From Bugula neritina (taxonomy: Eukaryota; Bryozoa; Gymnolaemata; Cheilostomatida; Bugulidae): a DNA stretch of 64,000 nucleotides. Shown here piece by piece: positions 19,186 through 30,972 of this stretch. Positions within the stretch are counted from its first letter, which is position 1. The number at the start of each line of letters is the position of its first letter. A program made the position numbers and the translations under genes. The DNA lies in assembly GCA_964035545.1 (NCBI GenBank), contig OZ037766.1, positions 8,999,722-9,063,721 of the forward strand, in the 5' to 3' direction. Under the pieces are notes generated by a model. The model was not told where the DNA came from. It searched no databases and saw only the letters and a program-made list of their open reading frames with translations.

Positions 19186-19577
19186 GGAGTGATGGTGTAA
19201 ATTAAAATTTCTGTGTCTTATGAATGTTAATCAATACCAAGTAACAACTTATTGCACTTTACCAGCTCATAACCATTGCAAATACAAAGTTGTATTGAAA
19301 GTAATTCATGATAATTATACACCTGTGTTTTACCTGTATGCTGTCAATCTGATATTAATATCAATATTATATACATGTATATTGTTTGGCAAAGCTTATC
19401 ACCAACTGTTTATCAAATAACAGGAGAGGTAATGTGTAAGCGTGTAACAACTTTTGAGCAAATAGCAACATGAAGACCAACAAATCAGTATGACAACTTG
19501 AGATAAGGTTAATTAAGCTAAGCCAGTTGAAATAGGTCACTCATGCTACTCTGAGTCGAATATCTTAAGTTTACCAA

Positions 19578-21633
19578 ATGGAGCAAGATCACTCGTGTTC
19601 TTCCAAATGGCCTAGGTACGCTTTGTTGACTTATGCAACTTTTTCAGTGGTATGTATATTTTATACTCGTAACATCTTGCTTCTCTGTTGTTTTTTCTAA
19701 AATTGTAGCTGAGTTTCATTTTCTAATGGATACTAGTAGCCAGGAAATGCTGAAGCTCTTGACAATTGTATAATTCAGACATGCATATACATTTCTTGTA
19801 GCTAGTTGGTGGTGGACTGATTGGCGCTGGGGTGTATTTTTACAAAAATGGAGGAGATATTCAAATGCTATTTGAAAATGTTCTCAAAGGTAACTATCGT
19901 AATACATAACATTGTCAGTGAATAAAAACACAAAGCTTTGTTTACATATTTAAAATACTGTAGTGGTCTTAAATACTTTTGTAGATTCTAAAAAGCTATT
20001 TGCTGGAAAAATAGTATCCCACCTTGTAGCTGCTTTATGAAGCTTATAAGTTTAATTAGTTTCTGTATTACATCATGTCTTAGTTTTTTAATGTTCTGCC
20101 AACCATTATATTAACCATTCCTGAAAAAGGAAATTATTCTATAGATGACTTCATTTGGACTTTCATAAAAAGCAAGAAAAAGAACTTTTTGCTTCAAAAT
20201 ACTGCATAAAAAAGCTTATTTTTCTAAATTATTTTATATATATATATATACCAGTCTTTGAAAATAATATGAGGTGCATGCTCTTCATTATATCATAAAC
20301 TCACACCTTAGACTCATCTGTCCAGAATGCAATGCATGCGTTATTCTTCAATACTTGGCTTATTCTTTTTGGGCTTCCCATTTATTAACTTGAATAAATA
20401 TATAATAGTAATTGTAGTAAACAGTCTTGGCCTACATACTGTGATATAAGAAATTTAGGCAAACATAGGGTCATTGTTACTTATGTCATGACTTTGTGTC
20501 ATTTATAGCTGACATAACTTGAAATAACTTGGAAAACCCTAATTGCATCATACTGTGTGTCTTAAAACACTAGTTCTCAAAAAATCATATTCAGCTTGTG
20601 GGGTGATGAAGACGCTATATACTACGTACTGAGAAAGTGCCGTGACTTATGCTGTATGTTTGTAGGCTCAACTACAGAGGATTTCAACACTATTCTATTT
20701 ATACTAATATCTGCATTAGTGACTGGGTGCACAATGATTATAACCTCCGTTACCCTCGCCGTCTGTGGCGCTTACAGAATGAACAGGTCTTGCACTGCTG
20801 CTGTAAGCTAATATATTGTTTATCGCATGTGCATCACTTCAAATGTTTTTAATTTCGGCAGCAAAGATTTTAAAGAAAAATCTGAAAGGATTTATATATC
20901 TATATTTTGTTAAAAAACACTGGGAAAAGTAAAGTTCATAGGTCTGCTATCATAGGTTTACTCTGAATTTCTAAGTGGGGTGAATTATTTAATATTTTTA
21001 AAACCTCAAATTAACTTTATTTTGCAGTAAGATGCTTGTAACTGCTATGCTATGGCATACTAACTGAGTATCTGTCTGTTAGCAAAAAGGCTAGAAAATT
21101 TGATCATACGTTCGATCTGTGTGTTTTAGTACCTTACCTTTGCCATATTTGGATTTGTGATGGTTTCAGCTGTTGGCCTTGTCATAGTGACGAATGAGAC
21201 TCAGGTAAAGTGAAACTTAATCTAGCATTGTTTGTCTTGTAAAACTGTGTAGAGTTATGAGCGATCCGCGTGAAGTGGGATAGTAGAATGATTTAGTGCT
21301 AATTTGTTTTGTCACATATAGTATCTGCAAGACATTCTGGACAGATCAATTCAACAAGAAAAAGACAAAGCAATGCTTGACTTGTTTACGAGAATGATGA
21401 TGATTGTCTCATTAGTACTGGCTGCTTTTCAGGTACTTCACCATTTTATACAGAACTGCTTTGCAAAAATTTAACTACATTGTCAATTGTTATCAAAACT
21501 AGGAAAAAATATGCATACTTTTTTTTATCTCTGCCAGCTGATTTTCTATATTTGTTGTGTATTACAGATGATTGGAATAATGTTGGGGTGCTGTCTAATG
21601 AAGGCCATTGATGACTCTAAGAGCCCACAATAG
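19578..21633 (+). CDS. Tetraspanin-like four-TM protein with minimal large loop
   Basis: Six exons: 19578-19649, 19802-19889, 20666-20802, 21130-21204, 21322-21432 and 21568-21633. Phases close to 182 aa. An in-frame TAA at 19566-19568 just upstream fixes the ATG. Four hydrophobic segments are seen. TM2 leads into CGAYRMNRSC and TM3, matching the tetraspanin TM2-loop-TM3 signature (CGA..ENR). TM4 (IVSLVLAAFQMIGIMLGCCL, then MKAI) is a classic tetraspanin TM4 with a juxtamembrane CC likely to be palmitoylated. Unusually, only about 25 residues (ETQYLQDILDRSIQQEKDKA and a few more) separate TM3 from TM4. There is no CCG motif and no other loop cysteine, whereas typical tetraspanins have 70-130 residues there. 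Exons 4 and 5 are separated by only 117 bp, so a missed loop exon there is unlikely. Likely a membrane organiser; its specific role is unknown. Confidence 0.75.
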
Positions 21634-21832
21634 TCAACTTTCAAATTCACACAGTAATACACCAGTCTACAACGTATTCGTGGCTATTGAACAGTTATGC
21701 TAAATGTTGTCATCAAAATATTGACGGAGCCGTAAAGGGATATTATACGTGTGCAAAAATGTATTTATCTTTCATTATATGCATATTGAATACAAGTTTT
21801 CTCAACCAGAGCTGACTTTAAAAACTGCCAAG

Positions 21833-21838
21833 AATAAA
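21833..21838 (+). terminator. Candidate poly(A) signal of the tetraspanin-like gene
   Basis: AATAAA 200 bp after the stop. A second AATAAA lies about 50 bp further on. The gene converges with the 3' end of PPWD1 across roughly 400 bp. Confidence 0.5.
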
Positions 21839-22036
21839 AAAATGCAATGCAAGCTAAGTATGTATATTAGATTATCAGAAGACAATAAAATGGTCATTAT
21901 GTACAAAGTATTGCCTGATAATGATTTAAACTATTGCATTTCCAGGAATGACATGGCTTAACCTCTAGATAATATTTATAATATTGTACAATAGATTACA
22001 AAATTATATTTCGATAAAAAGGGTACGGTTTGGTGG

Positions 22037-25000
22037 TCACTTTGCCTTAATATTAATTATTGTCACATCATCATGAGGCTTATCGTTCTTTGGATTAGTC
22101 TTGACATTAGAAATCTTGCTGACTATTTCCATCCCCCTAACAACTCTGCCAAACACTGTATGCTTGTTATCTAACCATGGCTGAAACAATTCATAAGTTA
22201 ATGATTATCGGTATAATGAACCGAGCATTTATGTTTACACAATATGGATTATATAGATATAATAAAATGGATTGGCAGAAAAATGAATTATACAATCGAA
22301 ATAAAATATTTTCATTAAAATCACTTACAGTTGGTGCTACAGTGATGAAAAACTGTGAGCCATTAGTGTTGGGTCCTGCATTAGCCATACTGAGTGTGTA
22401 GGGCCGATCATGTCTCAGAGTGGGATGAAACTCGTCTTCAAACTCTCTTCCCCAAATAGACTCTCCGCCCGTCCCGTTACCTTCATAATACATACTAGGC
22501 TTAGTTACACACAGCAGCCTAGCAATATTTCATAATAATTACAGTTGATAAGAACAAGTCATTAAATCATTGACACTTCTAAACTACGGTATCGCAGTAA
22601 CAATGATGCCAAACATCAATAGTGCCAGCAATAAATAGAAGCATTAAACAGCAGTAGATCAAAACCAAAGTATAACATATTCTCCTAACTGAAGTATAAT
22701 ATATTTTCTAACCAAAACTTATGTAATGCTTTGCAGATTAAGTTTGAAAACCAAAACTTTCAATTGCATTAGTATAAATTTATTGTTCGGTACACATAGA
22801 GACCTCAAATATCGCTATCACTTACCTCCAGGGTCCCCAGTTTGAATCAAGAAACCTTTGATGACTCTGTGAATTATGTGCTGATTATAGTAGCCATTCC
22901 GACAGTGCACTGTGAAGTTTTCAACAGTTTTAGGGCACCTATAATATATTATAATATTATAAGGTTTCAATATATATGGTTTTATACTGCATTTCACAAA
23001 ATTCTTAAATTGTATCAACTTGAAAACCACTTGCTTTTGGCTAACAAACTGAGGAGAGTAAATTAACTGAGAGAGAAATGAGCATACTCTGTAGGAAAAA
23101 GAGTCAAGTGAATATCTCCCATAGATGTATGTATAACAGCTGAGTGGGCCAAGTGTACAGATGATGCCTCTTGTGTCTGGGAGACCAACTCTTCTTTAGT
23201 TGGTTTCTCATTCAGTATGTCTCTATCCACGTCATCCCTTCAAATTGATATTAAAATTTATATTATGCCATATAAAATGGAGCAGCCTAGGGGTTCGAGC
23301 CCTGACAAAGGCCATTGGTGATGTTAGGAAGAGCATCCAGTCATATTGCTTCTGTGCCTCATCTGAATAAGTCCTTAGCCCGATTCAACAAAACAAAACC
23401 TTTCCATCAGGGGCTTCTCAGTTCTCACAGGGATGGTGACTATAAACTTGCGTGAGTTTTATTATGCCATATAAAAATGCAATAGCAAACAATCATTTCA
23501 AAGTCCAACCACTGCTCTACTAGCATGTAACATTGAAGTAATAAATGCATTCCTACCCTGTATAAGCATCACGGCGGCTGAATATATAAAACCTATTCCT
23601 CTTGTATCCGGTACAAAACAGCATTGGATCATTAGTTGGGGCAGCCAACAGCGGGTTATCTGAAGCCTGCATCTCCACTGACGCACTCACAAACTTCTTA
23701 ACCATTCCTACAATTAATATTTTATTACATTTACTAAAAATGAACAACACCTTCAGTAGCAACAAATATATGATGTAGAGAAAATGAGTAAGAGAGAAAG
23801 AAGGCATCATGCGGGGTACTTGGAATAACTCAGTCCGGCTAATCTCCAAATGAGTTTGAGAATTTTGTTAATGCTTGACAATTATATTAAATCTCATTAC
23901 GTAAAGCATGAGAGTGTAATAATACCACAGATTAGAGTTATGGTTCAGTTCCTTGTTAAAATGAAATAAATAGGGTGTTTAATTCTTCTAGAGATTCAAT
24001 TCAGTACGAAAATTGCATACAAGCAATACATATTTCACAATGATAAAAAACACAAACAATTAATAATAAAATATTTCTTAAAATAAATAAATATATTAAA
24101 ATACCTGGATAAAGAAATAAGGAATAAACAACCACTAACCTTGCAAAAGTACCAAGTGTAAAAATCGAATGTTTTCAACTTTTCCCAACATAAGAGAAAC
24201 TTTATTTGTGTGGAGATTGACAACTAAAATAAAAAAACTATCAATATCACAAAGAAAATACATAGTGTGCCTATGCAAGCTAAAATAAGTATAAAACATA
24301 TTAATGCTAAGAAATGAAGCCTGTCATAAAAAAACAAGACATTTTCATCATACCGTACACGAATGCTAAATTTGCAGAAACATGAAATAGGTCACATGAC
24401 TAAATGAAGAAAGTAATGTGGAAATAGTTACTAACCTTTAACTCCCAACAAAGTCCCATACATAAGAAAGTTTCCACTCTCATCCCAAACAAGATTTGCT
24501 AATCTAAGTTGGTCTGATTTAGTGAGCTCCCTTTCAACAGCCACTCTCCTACCAAACTCCATGACTGGAATTTGCTGAGTCATCTATGAGCACAGATAAA
24601 GGACAGCATATAACAGCAATCCAAGGTAATCCAAAGTGAAAACCAGCCGCCATTTAACAACTTAAGTTTCTGATGTCATGACTATACACATCCCCAACAG
24701 TTTAAATCAAAATCAAAAGGCCCAACAGTGAAGTTAGACACTCCTCTTTATCCATGATGAACAGTTGTGAGTGTATGAGACAAAAAATTTGTCACTATAT
24801 TACGAGTGATTATTTGTCAAGATACAGATTTATACGAAATTTATAACCACTTGTTTACTAAATGATATTACTGAGAAAATAAGAAGCCTAACAGTTACTC
24901 TGTTTTCAAAGAAAATATCAGCCTTAAAAACACTGACCTGTTGTAATTCTGTGTACTGCTGCAGCGTCTCATCAATCACTTTGATAACCTTTCCGGTGAG

Positions 25001-28000
25001 GAAGTTAAAAAGTCGAACCTGCAATAGAGTCAGTACTGTGTAGTCACAGGACATTACAAGATAATCTCATTGTGTTACCGAGTGTAACTAACAGTCACCC
25101 GACTGGTAGTAACTCACCTTCTTATCTGAAGAAGAGACCGCAAACTTCTTGCCATTCGGAGAGAAAGACACGTCATATATCTTATCCTTACTCTGAAACA
25201 TATATGTTATATCGGTACACAGTAACAATATATACTAGTAGTGTGGATCTAGAAACTGTTGATACAATATATAGCCTTAGCACTTAGGCCTGCAGACGCT
25301 AGTTAATGACATGATGTCACACAAAGTCACAATAATTAAGTAACATTACAAAAATCATAGCCATAAAAGTATGGTGAGTATTATAAAGTGTTGTGCAAAC
25401 AAACACCAAATAAAGACATTCAACCGGTGCTAGGTACCTTGTCATAACTAAAGATGATGCACATCTGCTTAAAAACCAAACTGCTTTGTAACAAAATTTA
25501 CCGCTGTGCTCAGGTATCACAGAGTATTACAGGTAATCAGCATAATTATTGTGAAGCACACTATTTTAAAGTTGCTAAAGCTAAGCCAAGCAAATAAAAT
25601 GCAGAAAAGCATAAAAATACAAAAGTTTGTTGTATGACATTGTAGGTCAGATTGCACAGGTAGTGTACAACTAATTGATGTAAATACTAATACAGTTGAA
25701 TGAGCTGAAAAAAGTTGTGAGCACTTCATTCTATGGACAAGTTAAAGATAAATATCTTACCATGACAAAAGTGAACAAGTCAGTTTCCATAGCTGACTCA
25801 TATCTAACACATTTGGGCATTTTATAATCTTGCTTCGGCCCACCCCAATATTGTATCTGCCCGCTACTGTCAACAGATATTGCCACATCGTAAACTGAGT
25901 TATACTACAAAATCAAAAGCATATATTGCCAGTAATAAAACAGTATCTCATTCATTCAATCATGTTTACTAAGCAAATCAAAGCTGATATTCTCTACATA
26001 ATTGCGCCCAGCATGCTTATATACACAAACTATTGTATGGAGAAAAGGCTATGGACTTACTCGAATTAAAGTTATTGGTGAGAAATGAAGCCTGTCTAAG
26101 ATGTGAATAGGCTGTGCTACACTCTGACAATCATAAACATGTATCTTTGTACCAGAATTCTCAGAGCTACAAAATTTGCACAGTAAACGAAATGATGCAA
26201 GACGTTTTAGTATATAATGTATGTGTGTCTGCTAGACTAAACATTCTGCCTTATAATACACAGCTAAAAACCTGGTAGGAAATACAACTTACACAGCCAC
26301 AGCTTCTATTGCATCACCTGTACTAAATATCCAACAAACAGAGAAGGGAGAAAACTCCAGTCTTATCATATTTATCATATCTAAAATAAAATTGAAATGT
26401 GGAATTATTAGTGATTGCTTATACGAGAAAAAAAGTGTGTTAAATTGAATAAAAATTTACAATGAAACTGTTACTTTATTAATTATATATTTGTTTTAAA
26501 CACACTAATGATATGTAACAGTTACCAAAATTGGTGACGTCAAATATTTTCAAAGTTTTATCTGTGGAAATGCTGCAACAAAGTTCCCCTCCAGGACTGG
26601 CTGACAAATCAACTATTGGCTCTACAATAAATGATAAGCAATATGGAAACTAGATAATTGTATGAAGTTACCAATTTATTGAAAGTTTTATTAATAGCTG
26701 TATGTAAATAAAGATGTTTGTCGATAGAATAAACAAATATTAATGAATGAAAGTCTAAACAGGTTATCAGACACCAACCTAAATGAGTTCGGAAATGCTT
26801 GACAAACACCAGACCCTCCTCACTAGTCTTTTTCCAGAATTTTATGTGACCATCAGCACTTGCAGTAATCAAAAAGTTCGACCTAAAAATATGAATTTTT
26901 ATAGAAAAAGTTGAAGTCCTACAGGTATAACTTTCATATTACTGTACAAATATTAATAAAAAAAGTAGATAAAATTACCCTCACTAAAAGAGTTAGTGAG
27001 GAAATAAACTTACTTTGTCCCAACACAATGTGTAATGACATCACGGTGCATGTAGCTCCGTTCATATGTAGCTGATGATGGAAGATTTTCAAGATAAAGT
27101 TGCTCATGAGCCAAAACTACAACATATAAGTTCAAAGTTATAAATAGCCTATTATTATTAATAGTAATAACTAATGATATTAATTAATACTATTAATAAT
27201 AATAGTAACGGTTGGAAATCTGGTCTAGTAGACACGAGGTCAGTGGTTTGAGTTCAAGCACCAGTGGTGGTGTTAGGAAACGCATCATAATTGCTTCTGT
27301 GCCACAAATGGATAAGCCTTTAGCCTACTTTGAAAAACTTTTCCAAAAGGGGTTCGTACAGAGATAGTGACCATAAACCTGCGTGAGTGAGTACTTAGTA
27401 GGCTAAATAGTAAGTAACTTATACTTGAAAGTTATAGTCATACTATATATATACTGATGGTGATACTATATTTACTTATAACCATCATAATACGGTTACT
27501 AAAAGTAAAAGTAATTTGATAACGTTATGGCTTAATAGTTAATATTAATAGTAATTACTAATTAATATAATTATTAAATAATTAATATTTATATTAATAT
27601 GATCTAAATAAAAATAAAGCAACCTATATCTGTTACTTAGTATTACTGTTAGTGTTTCTTAAAACTAAAAGTAAAAGCATTAAATTTAATAGAAATTTTA
27701 CTTCAGTTTCAACTTTCAAGTGGCAATCACAATATCAATATCAATATGACACTGATAACAGTAAGAGTATCAGTATCACTATGACTATGAGTACGAGTCA
27801 AATACTCAATTAAACTGACAAAGTGAGAGACTCAGACTGAGAGTGTTACGCACTTTCAGTCTGAGTATCAGTGTAAGTGTGAGAGTAGGTTAAATAATAA
27901 TATTGTTTTTAAAAAATTAAATCGTCACCTTTAATCTTCTTCTTTTTGGTTTCAGCCATATCAATTGTAGGACCACAAAATTCTTCATCCTCATCATCTG

Positions 28001-28100
28001 AGGTTTTTTTCTGCTTGACTAACTCTAAGTCATTATCATCATCTGGACCCTTTGTGGGGCTATCACTACCACTAAGTTTTCTCTTTGCAGGGGCTTCCAT
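22037..28100 (-). CDS. PPWD1: PPWD1, spliceosome-associated WD40-cyclophilin
   Basis: Sixteen exons on the minus strand: 27929-28100, 27014-27116, 26779-26882, 26526-26621, 26293-26380, 26061-26166, 25761-25904, 25118-25192, 24938-25018, 24436-24583, 24140-24223, 23557-23707, 23088-23237, 22826-22938, 22329-22480 and 22037-22180. Phases close to 636 aa (human 646). The acidic/Lys-rich N-terminus is followed by WD repeats (for example [34 protein letters not shown]) and a C-terminal cyclophilin domain (about 485-636) with [17 protein letters not shown] and [20 protein letters not shown]. Of the peptidyl-prolyl isomerase pocket residues, Arg525, Phe530 and Gln533 are kept and the usual Met is Leu531 (GFLIQ); the Trp in [11 protein letters not shown] is present. 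A nuclear protein of the spliceosomal C complex in other animals. Two acceptors read AAG (before 23237 and 22480) rather than the usual CAG/TAG. Confidence 0.96.
23278..23459 (+). mobile_element. SINE copy 1, with 17-bp target-site duplication, in a PPWD1 intron
   Basis: A 182-bp insertion flanked by identical 17-bp sequences TATTATGCCATATAAAA at 23261-23277 and 23460-23476, the hallmark of target-primed reverse transcription. Near its 5' end is a Pol III B-box-like GGTTCGAGCCC. A central part follows with GTTAGGAAGAGCATCCAGTC and ATTGCTTCTGTGCC. It ends GACTATAAACTTGCGTGAG. No A-box is seen, so this copy is probably 5'-truncated. It is antisense to PPWD1. Confidence 0.85.
27209..27395 (+). 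mobile_element. SINE copy 2, same family, in PPWD1 intron 1
   Basis: Diverged relative of the element at 23278-23459. It shares GGTGTTAGGAA, ATTGCTTCTGTGCC, GATAAGCCTTTAGCC, AGGGGTTC and GTGACCATAAACCTGCGTGAG in the same order. This copy keeps more of the tRNA-like head: an A-box-like CTGGTCTAGTAGA and a B-box-like GGTTTGAGTTC about 25 bp apart. Target duplication not evident, so an older insertion. Confidence 0.75.
27396..27900. repeat. Triplet/short-word mosaic domain in PPWD1 intron 1
   Basis: Low-complexity stretch of changing short words: ATTAATA runs, then TATCAATATCAATATGAC and CACTATGACTATGAGTACGAG, then a nearly symmetric GAGACTCAGACTGAGAGTG...CACTTTCAGTCTGAG segment. Same character as the blocks at 11.1 and 56.7 kb. 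Confidence 0.65.
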
Positions 28101-28517
28101 GGCTTTGATGAATATGCCTTAGCCCAATGACAATTATATATTTTTTGATATGCTATCGACTTCAGGTCAACTTTCGAACTTAATTACTCACTATTTAAAT
28201 AACCGCTATGAGTTGTCGCGAGCGCATTTATTACAATTCTTTCTTTTAATAGTCAGCGCTCTTGAGACTATCGAGTAGTAAAACGGGGAGGTTCAGATAC
28301 CACTTTACTTTCTCTGACAGAAGGCTATGACATTTATTGTTATAGTTCCGGTTTCTTAAAATAGCAGTTATAATAACAGATAACTACAACTACAAGTCTA
28401 GTGTTGATTTATTTTATTTTAAAAGCACTAAAATATTTACTGAGACGTGATTTAATTTCAAGGCGAAGGCACCCCATCGCAGTTACTTCTCAAGATACGC
28501 TCAATAAAATTTGCCAG
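28101..28517. promoter_or_regulatory. Divergent promoter of PPWD1 and UNC45, with UNC45 non-coding exon 1
   Basis: PPWD1 starts leftward at 28100. A strong donor CCAG|GTGAGT (exon end 28517) marks a likely UNC45 5' UTR exon rightward. The interval is locally CG-rich for this genome and holds a TCGCGA palindrome at 28216-28221. Transcription start sites cannot be placed exactly. Confidence 0.5.
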
Positions 28518-28545
28518 GTGAGTTTTAGTTTAATTGTTACACTTA

Positions 28546-28965
28546 TTTATTACTAGTACTAGTAGTAGTAGTAGTACTAGTACTAGTAGTAGTAGTAGTA
28601 GACGTAGTAGTTACACTTTGACTTTGACTTACTCTTAGTCTTGGTGACTTACAGTTACTGGCACTGCTCTTACTGTTAATGTTACTGTTAGTCATTACTG
28701 ATTACTCATTGACATTAGTGTTTCACTTCCTCTACTCACTGTTCACTCTTCCTCACTTACTCTTACTCTTACTCTTAGACCTACCGTTATGTTTCCTGTT
28801 AGTGCTATGCCTATTGTTAGTCATGGTGTTTTAGTTTAGTAACTTTAGTTGCTAATTAAAATTTAGTTTTCAAAATTAAATTTAATATTTAGATAACTAC
28901 TAGTACTACTAGTGATCAACTACAAGTGTCAAATGGTCAAGTACTAGTAGTAGTAGGTAGGTACA
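28546..28965. repeat. ACT/AGT triplet-mosaic domain in UNC45 5' intron
   Basis: Starts ~30 bp after the probable UNC45 exon-1 donor. Dense TACTAGTAGTAGTAGTACTAG at 28550-28610, then TTACTCTTAGTC and TTACTGTTA words to about 28830, then another ACTAGTACTACTAGTGA block near 28896-28956. Confidence 0.75.
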
Positions 28966-30919
28966 AGGTGCAAGGTGAAGCTATGCCTATTGAGTTTGAA
29001 GCCAGATTTAAACATATACTTTTTACTGCAAGTTCAAATCCCAAACTGAAATATTTCAATGCTGTTCTGTATTTAGTTTTATAGACTATAGTATTCATGT
29101 CAGGTTTAGTGTCAAGAGGTAGGAGCTAAATGCTGAGTTTGTTTAATGTATTTAATTTAGTTTTAGCGATGTTGATTAAAGTTTTATATTGTAAATATTC
29201 AGTTAACATTTGTATAACATATTCAACGTGTGTAGAGTTTATGGTTAGCATCAAAGTCACCTAATAACTTTAAACTCTACACTCTAAACTCTAAAGCATG
29301 TGCAATGGTAATAATTAAAGTATTATCGTAATGGATGTGTTCAACTATGGAGACTTAGACTTGCTAGTTAATATGTGGGAGTTTTAACAAAAGCCCAGAG
29401 TATAGAGTGGAGTTTTGTTTTTTTGGAAATTGAAAAATAAAAGGTTGAATTGCCCATTTCTATTAATTTAACCTGTATTTTTAAACATTACTTAAAATCT
29501 TTGAAAGTACACAAAAATGCAAGAAAATACTATTGTATGCCATGATTTGTCTTCTTGTGTTTTAGAAACAAGTCAATGAAATTCTATATACCTACTTTGT
29601 AATAAAGTTGTGCACTGTACACATTGGTATTACAAAATAGTTGTAACAAGACATAATACAAAAACAAAAAAATGAGCATTATTTATTTTGAGGGTTCTAG
29701 TATAGCATGATGCTTTTCTAAGCATCACCTTTGGCCTTTATAGGGTTTGATCTATTAGACTAGCACATTATCAGTCATGCTAAACTGGCACCTTTAACCA
29801 CTTGACTTGACTGCTTTCTTTAATAGAATGTTGTAGAGGTTTATTTATAATAAAGTAGATGCATGAGTTGTTGCTAATGTAAGTGTTTCAGTTCAAGTGC
29901 ATAGTGTGGTCATTTCAAACTGGTATTATTGGCTGTTAAACTTATCACCGCAGATCTACTACACAGTGTATAATTGCACTATTTCATACATGGAATATTT
30001 ATATGTCTCTTTAGCCTATTACATAGTGCTTGCATGTTTTCAGTATTTTATGCCCTAATGTACAGGTCTGTATTGCTACACTTTAATTTAGTTATATGTA
30101 GTATATTTTTACTTAAGCAAAGAATAAAAAGTGCATTCTGTCAAGTGCTGTTGTTTATAAGCAGTAGTGGAGAAATTGAAATAGCCTAAGTTCTTAAAAT
30201 TTCTTTATGAATTTTGGTTTGGGTTGCCAGTTGAATTTCTTGCGAGAACATAACTTCTTTTGCTACATTTCTAATGTAGAACACAGATTTTTGTCAATTT
30301 CTCCATTACTGCACCTAACTAGTAACTCATCGTTTGATGGTTAGTCAACTTTGTTTATTCTTGCTGTGATTTACTGTGTACCAAAGGATTAATTGGACTC
30401 GAATTACATTCAATTGTAACACAGTGCTTTTATTTAACTATGATGTTAAGATACCATGTGATGACCTGGTATGGTCCTAGACTGCTCAGTTACAACATTT
30501 ACTGCCACTAGCAGTTCTATTAATATCATGTTTCTTAATTCATCTTCTTGTCCACATCAGCTTTTCTTCTTTTTTCTCAATACATTCCTTTATTTTTAAA
30601 ATAATTAAAAGCTCTGTTCATTGCTCTAGTTGTCATTAACTGATTAAAAATCTAATTTTTTAAGTTTATCCATGTGTCTAAAATATTCTTGCTGGATGTG
30701 TTAATAGATGCAGTTGATTAGCTAAGCAAGATGCTTTGTTCTAGAATCTACAGTATCTAGGTCTTTGTTCTAGCATGTTCTAGTAAATATGTTGCATGTT
30801 TTCTTCCCTTATATTAGTAATGCGATGCCCATCTAGTAGTTAGTAAGCTGCTTGTTGTATAGCTGTTCACACATACAGTAGCATAATTATCTCACACACT
30901 GTGTGTTGTATATTTGTAG
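28966..30919. other. Rest of UNC45 5' UTR intron
   Basis: AT-rich non-coding sequence between the candidate non-coding exon (ending 28517) and the acceptor TATTTGTAG before 30920. No domain-bearing open frame seen. Confidence 0.4.
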
Positions 30920-30972
30920 GTCACTTTCTCAGTAGCTGGAAATTTACTAGTTTATGCAAAGAAGGATATAGA

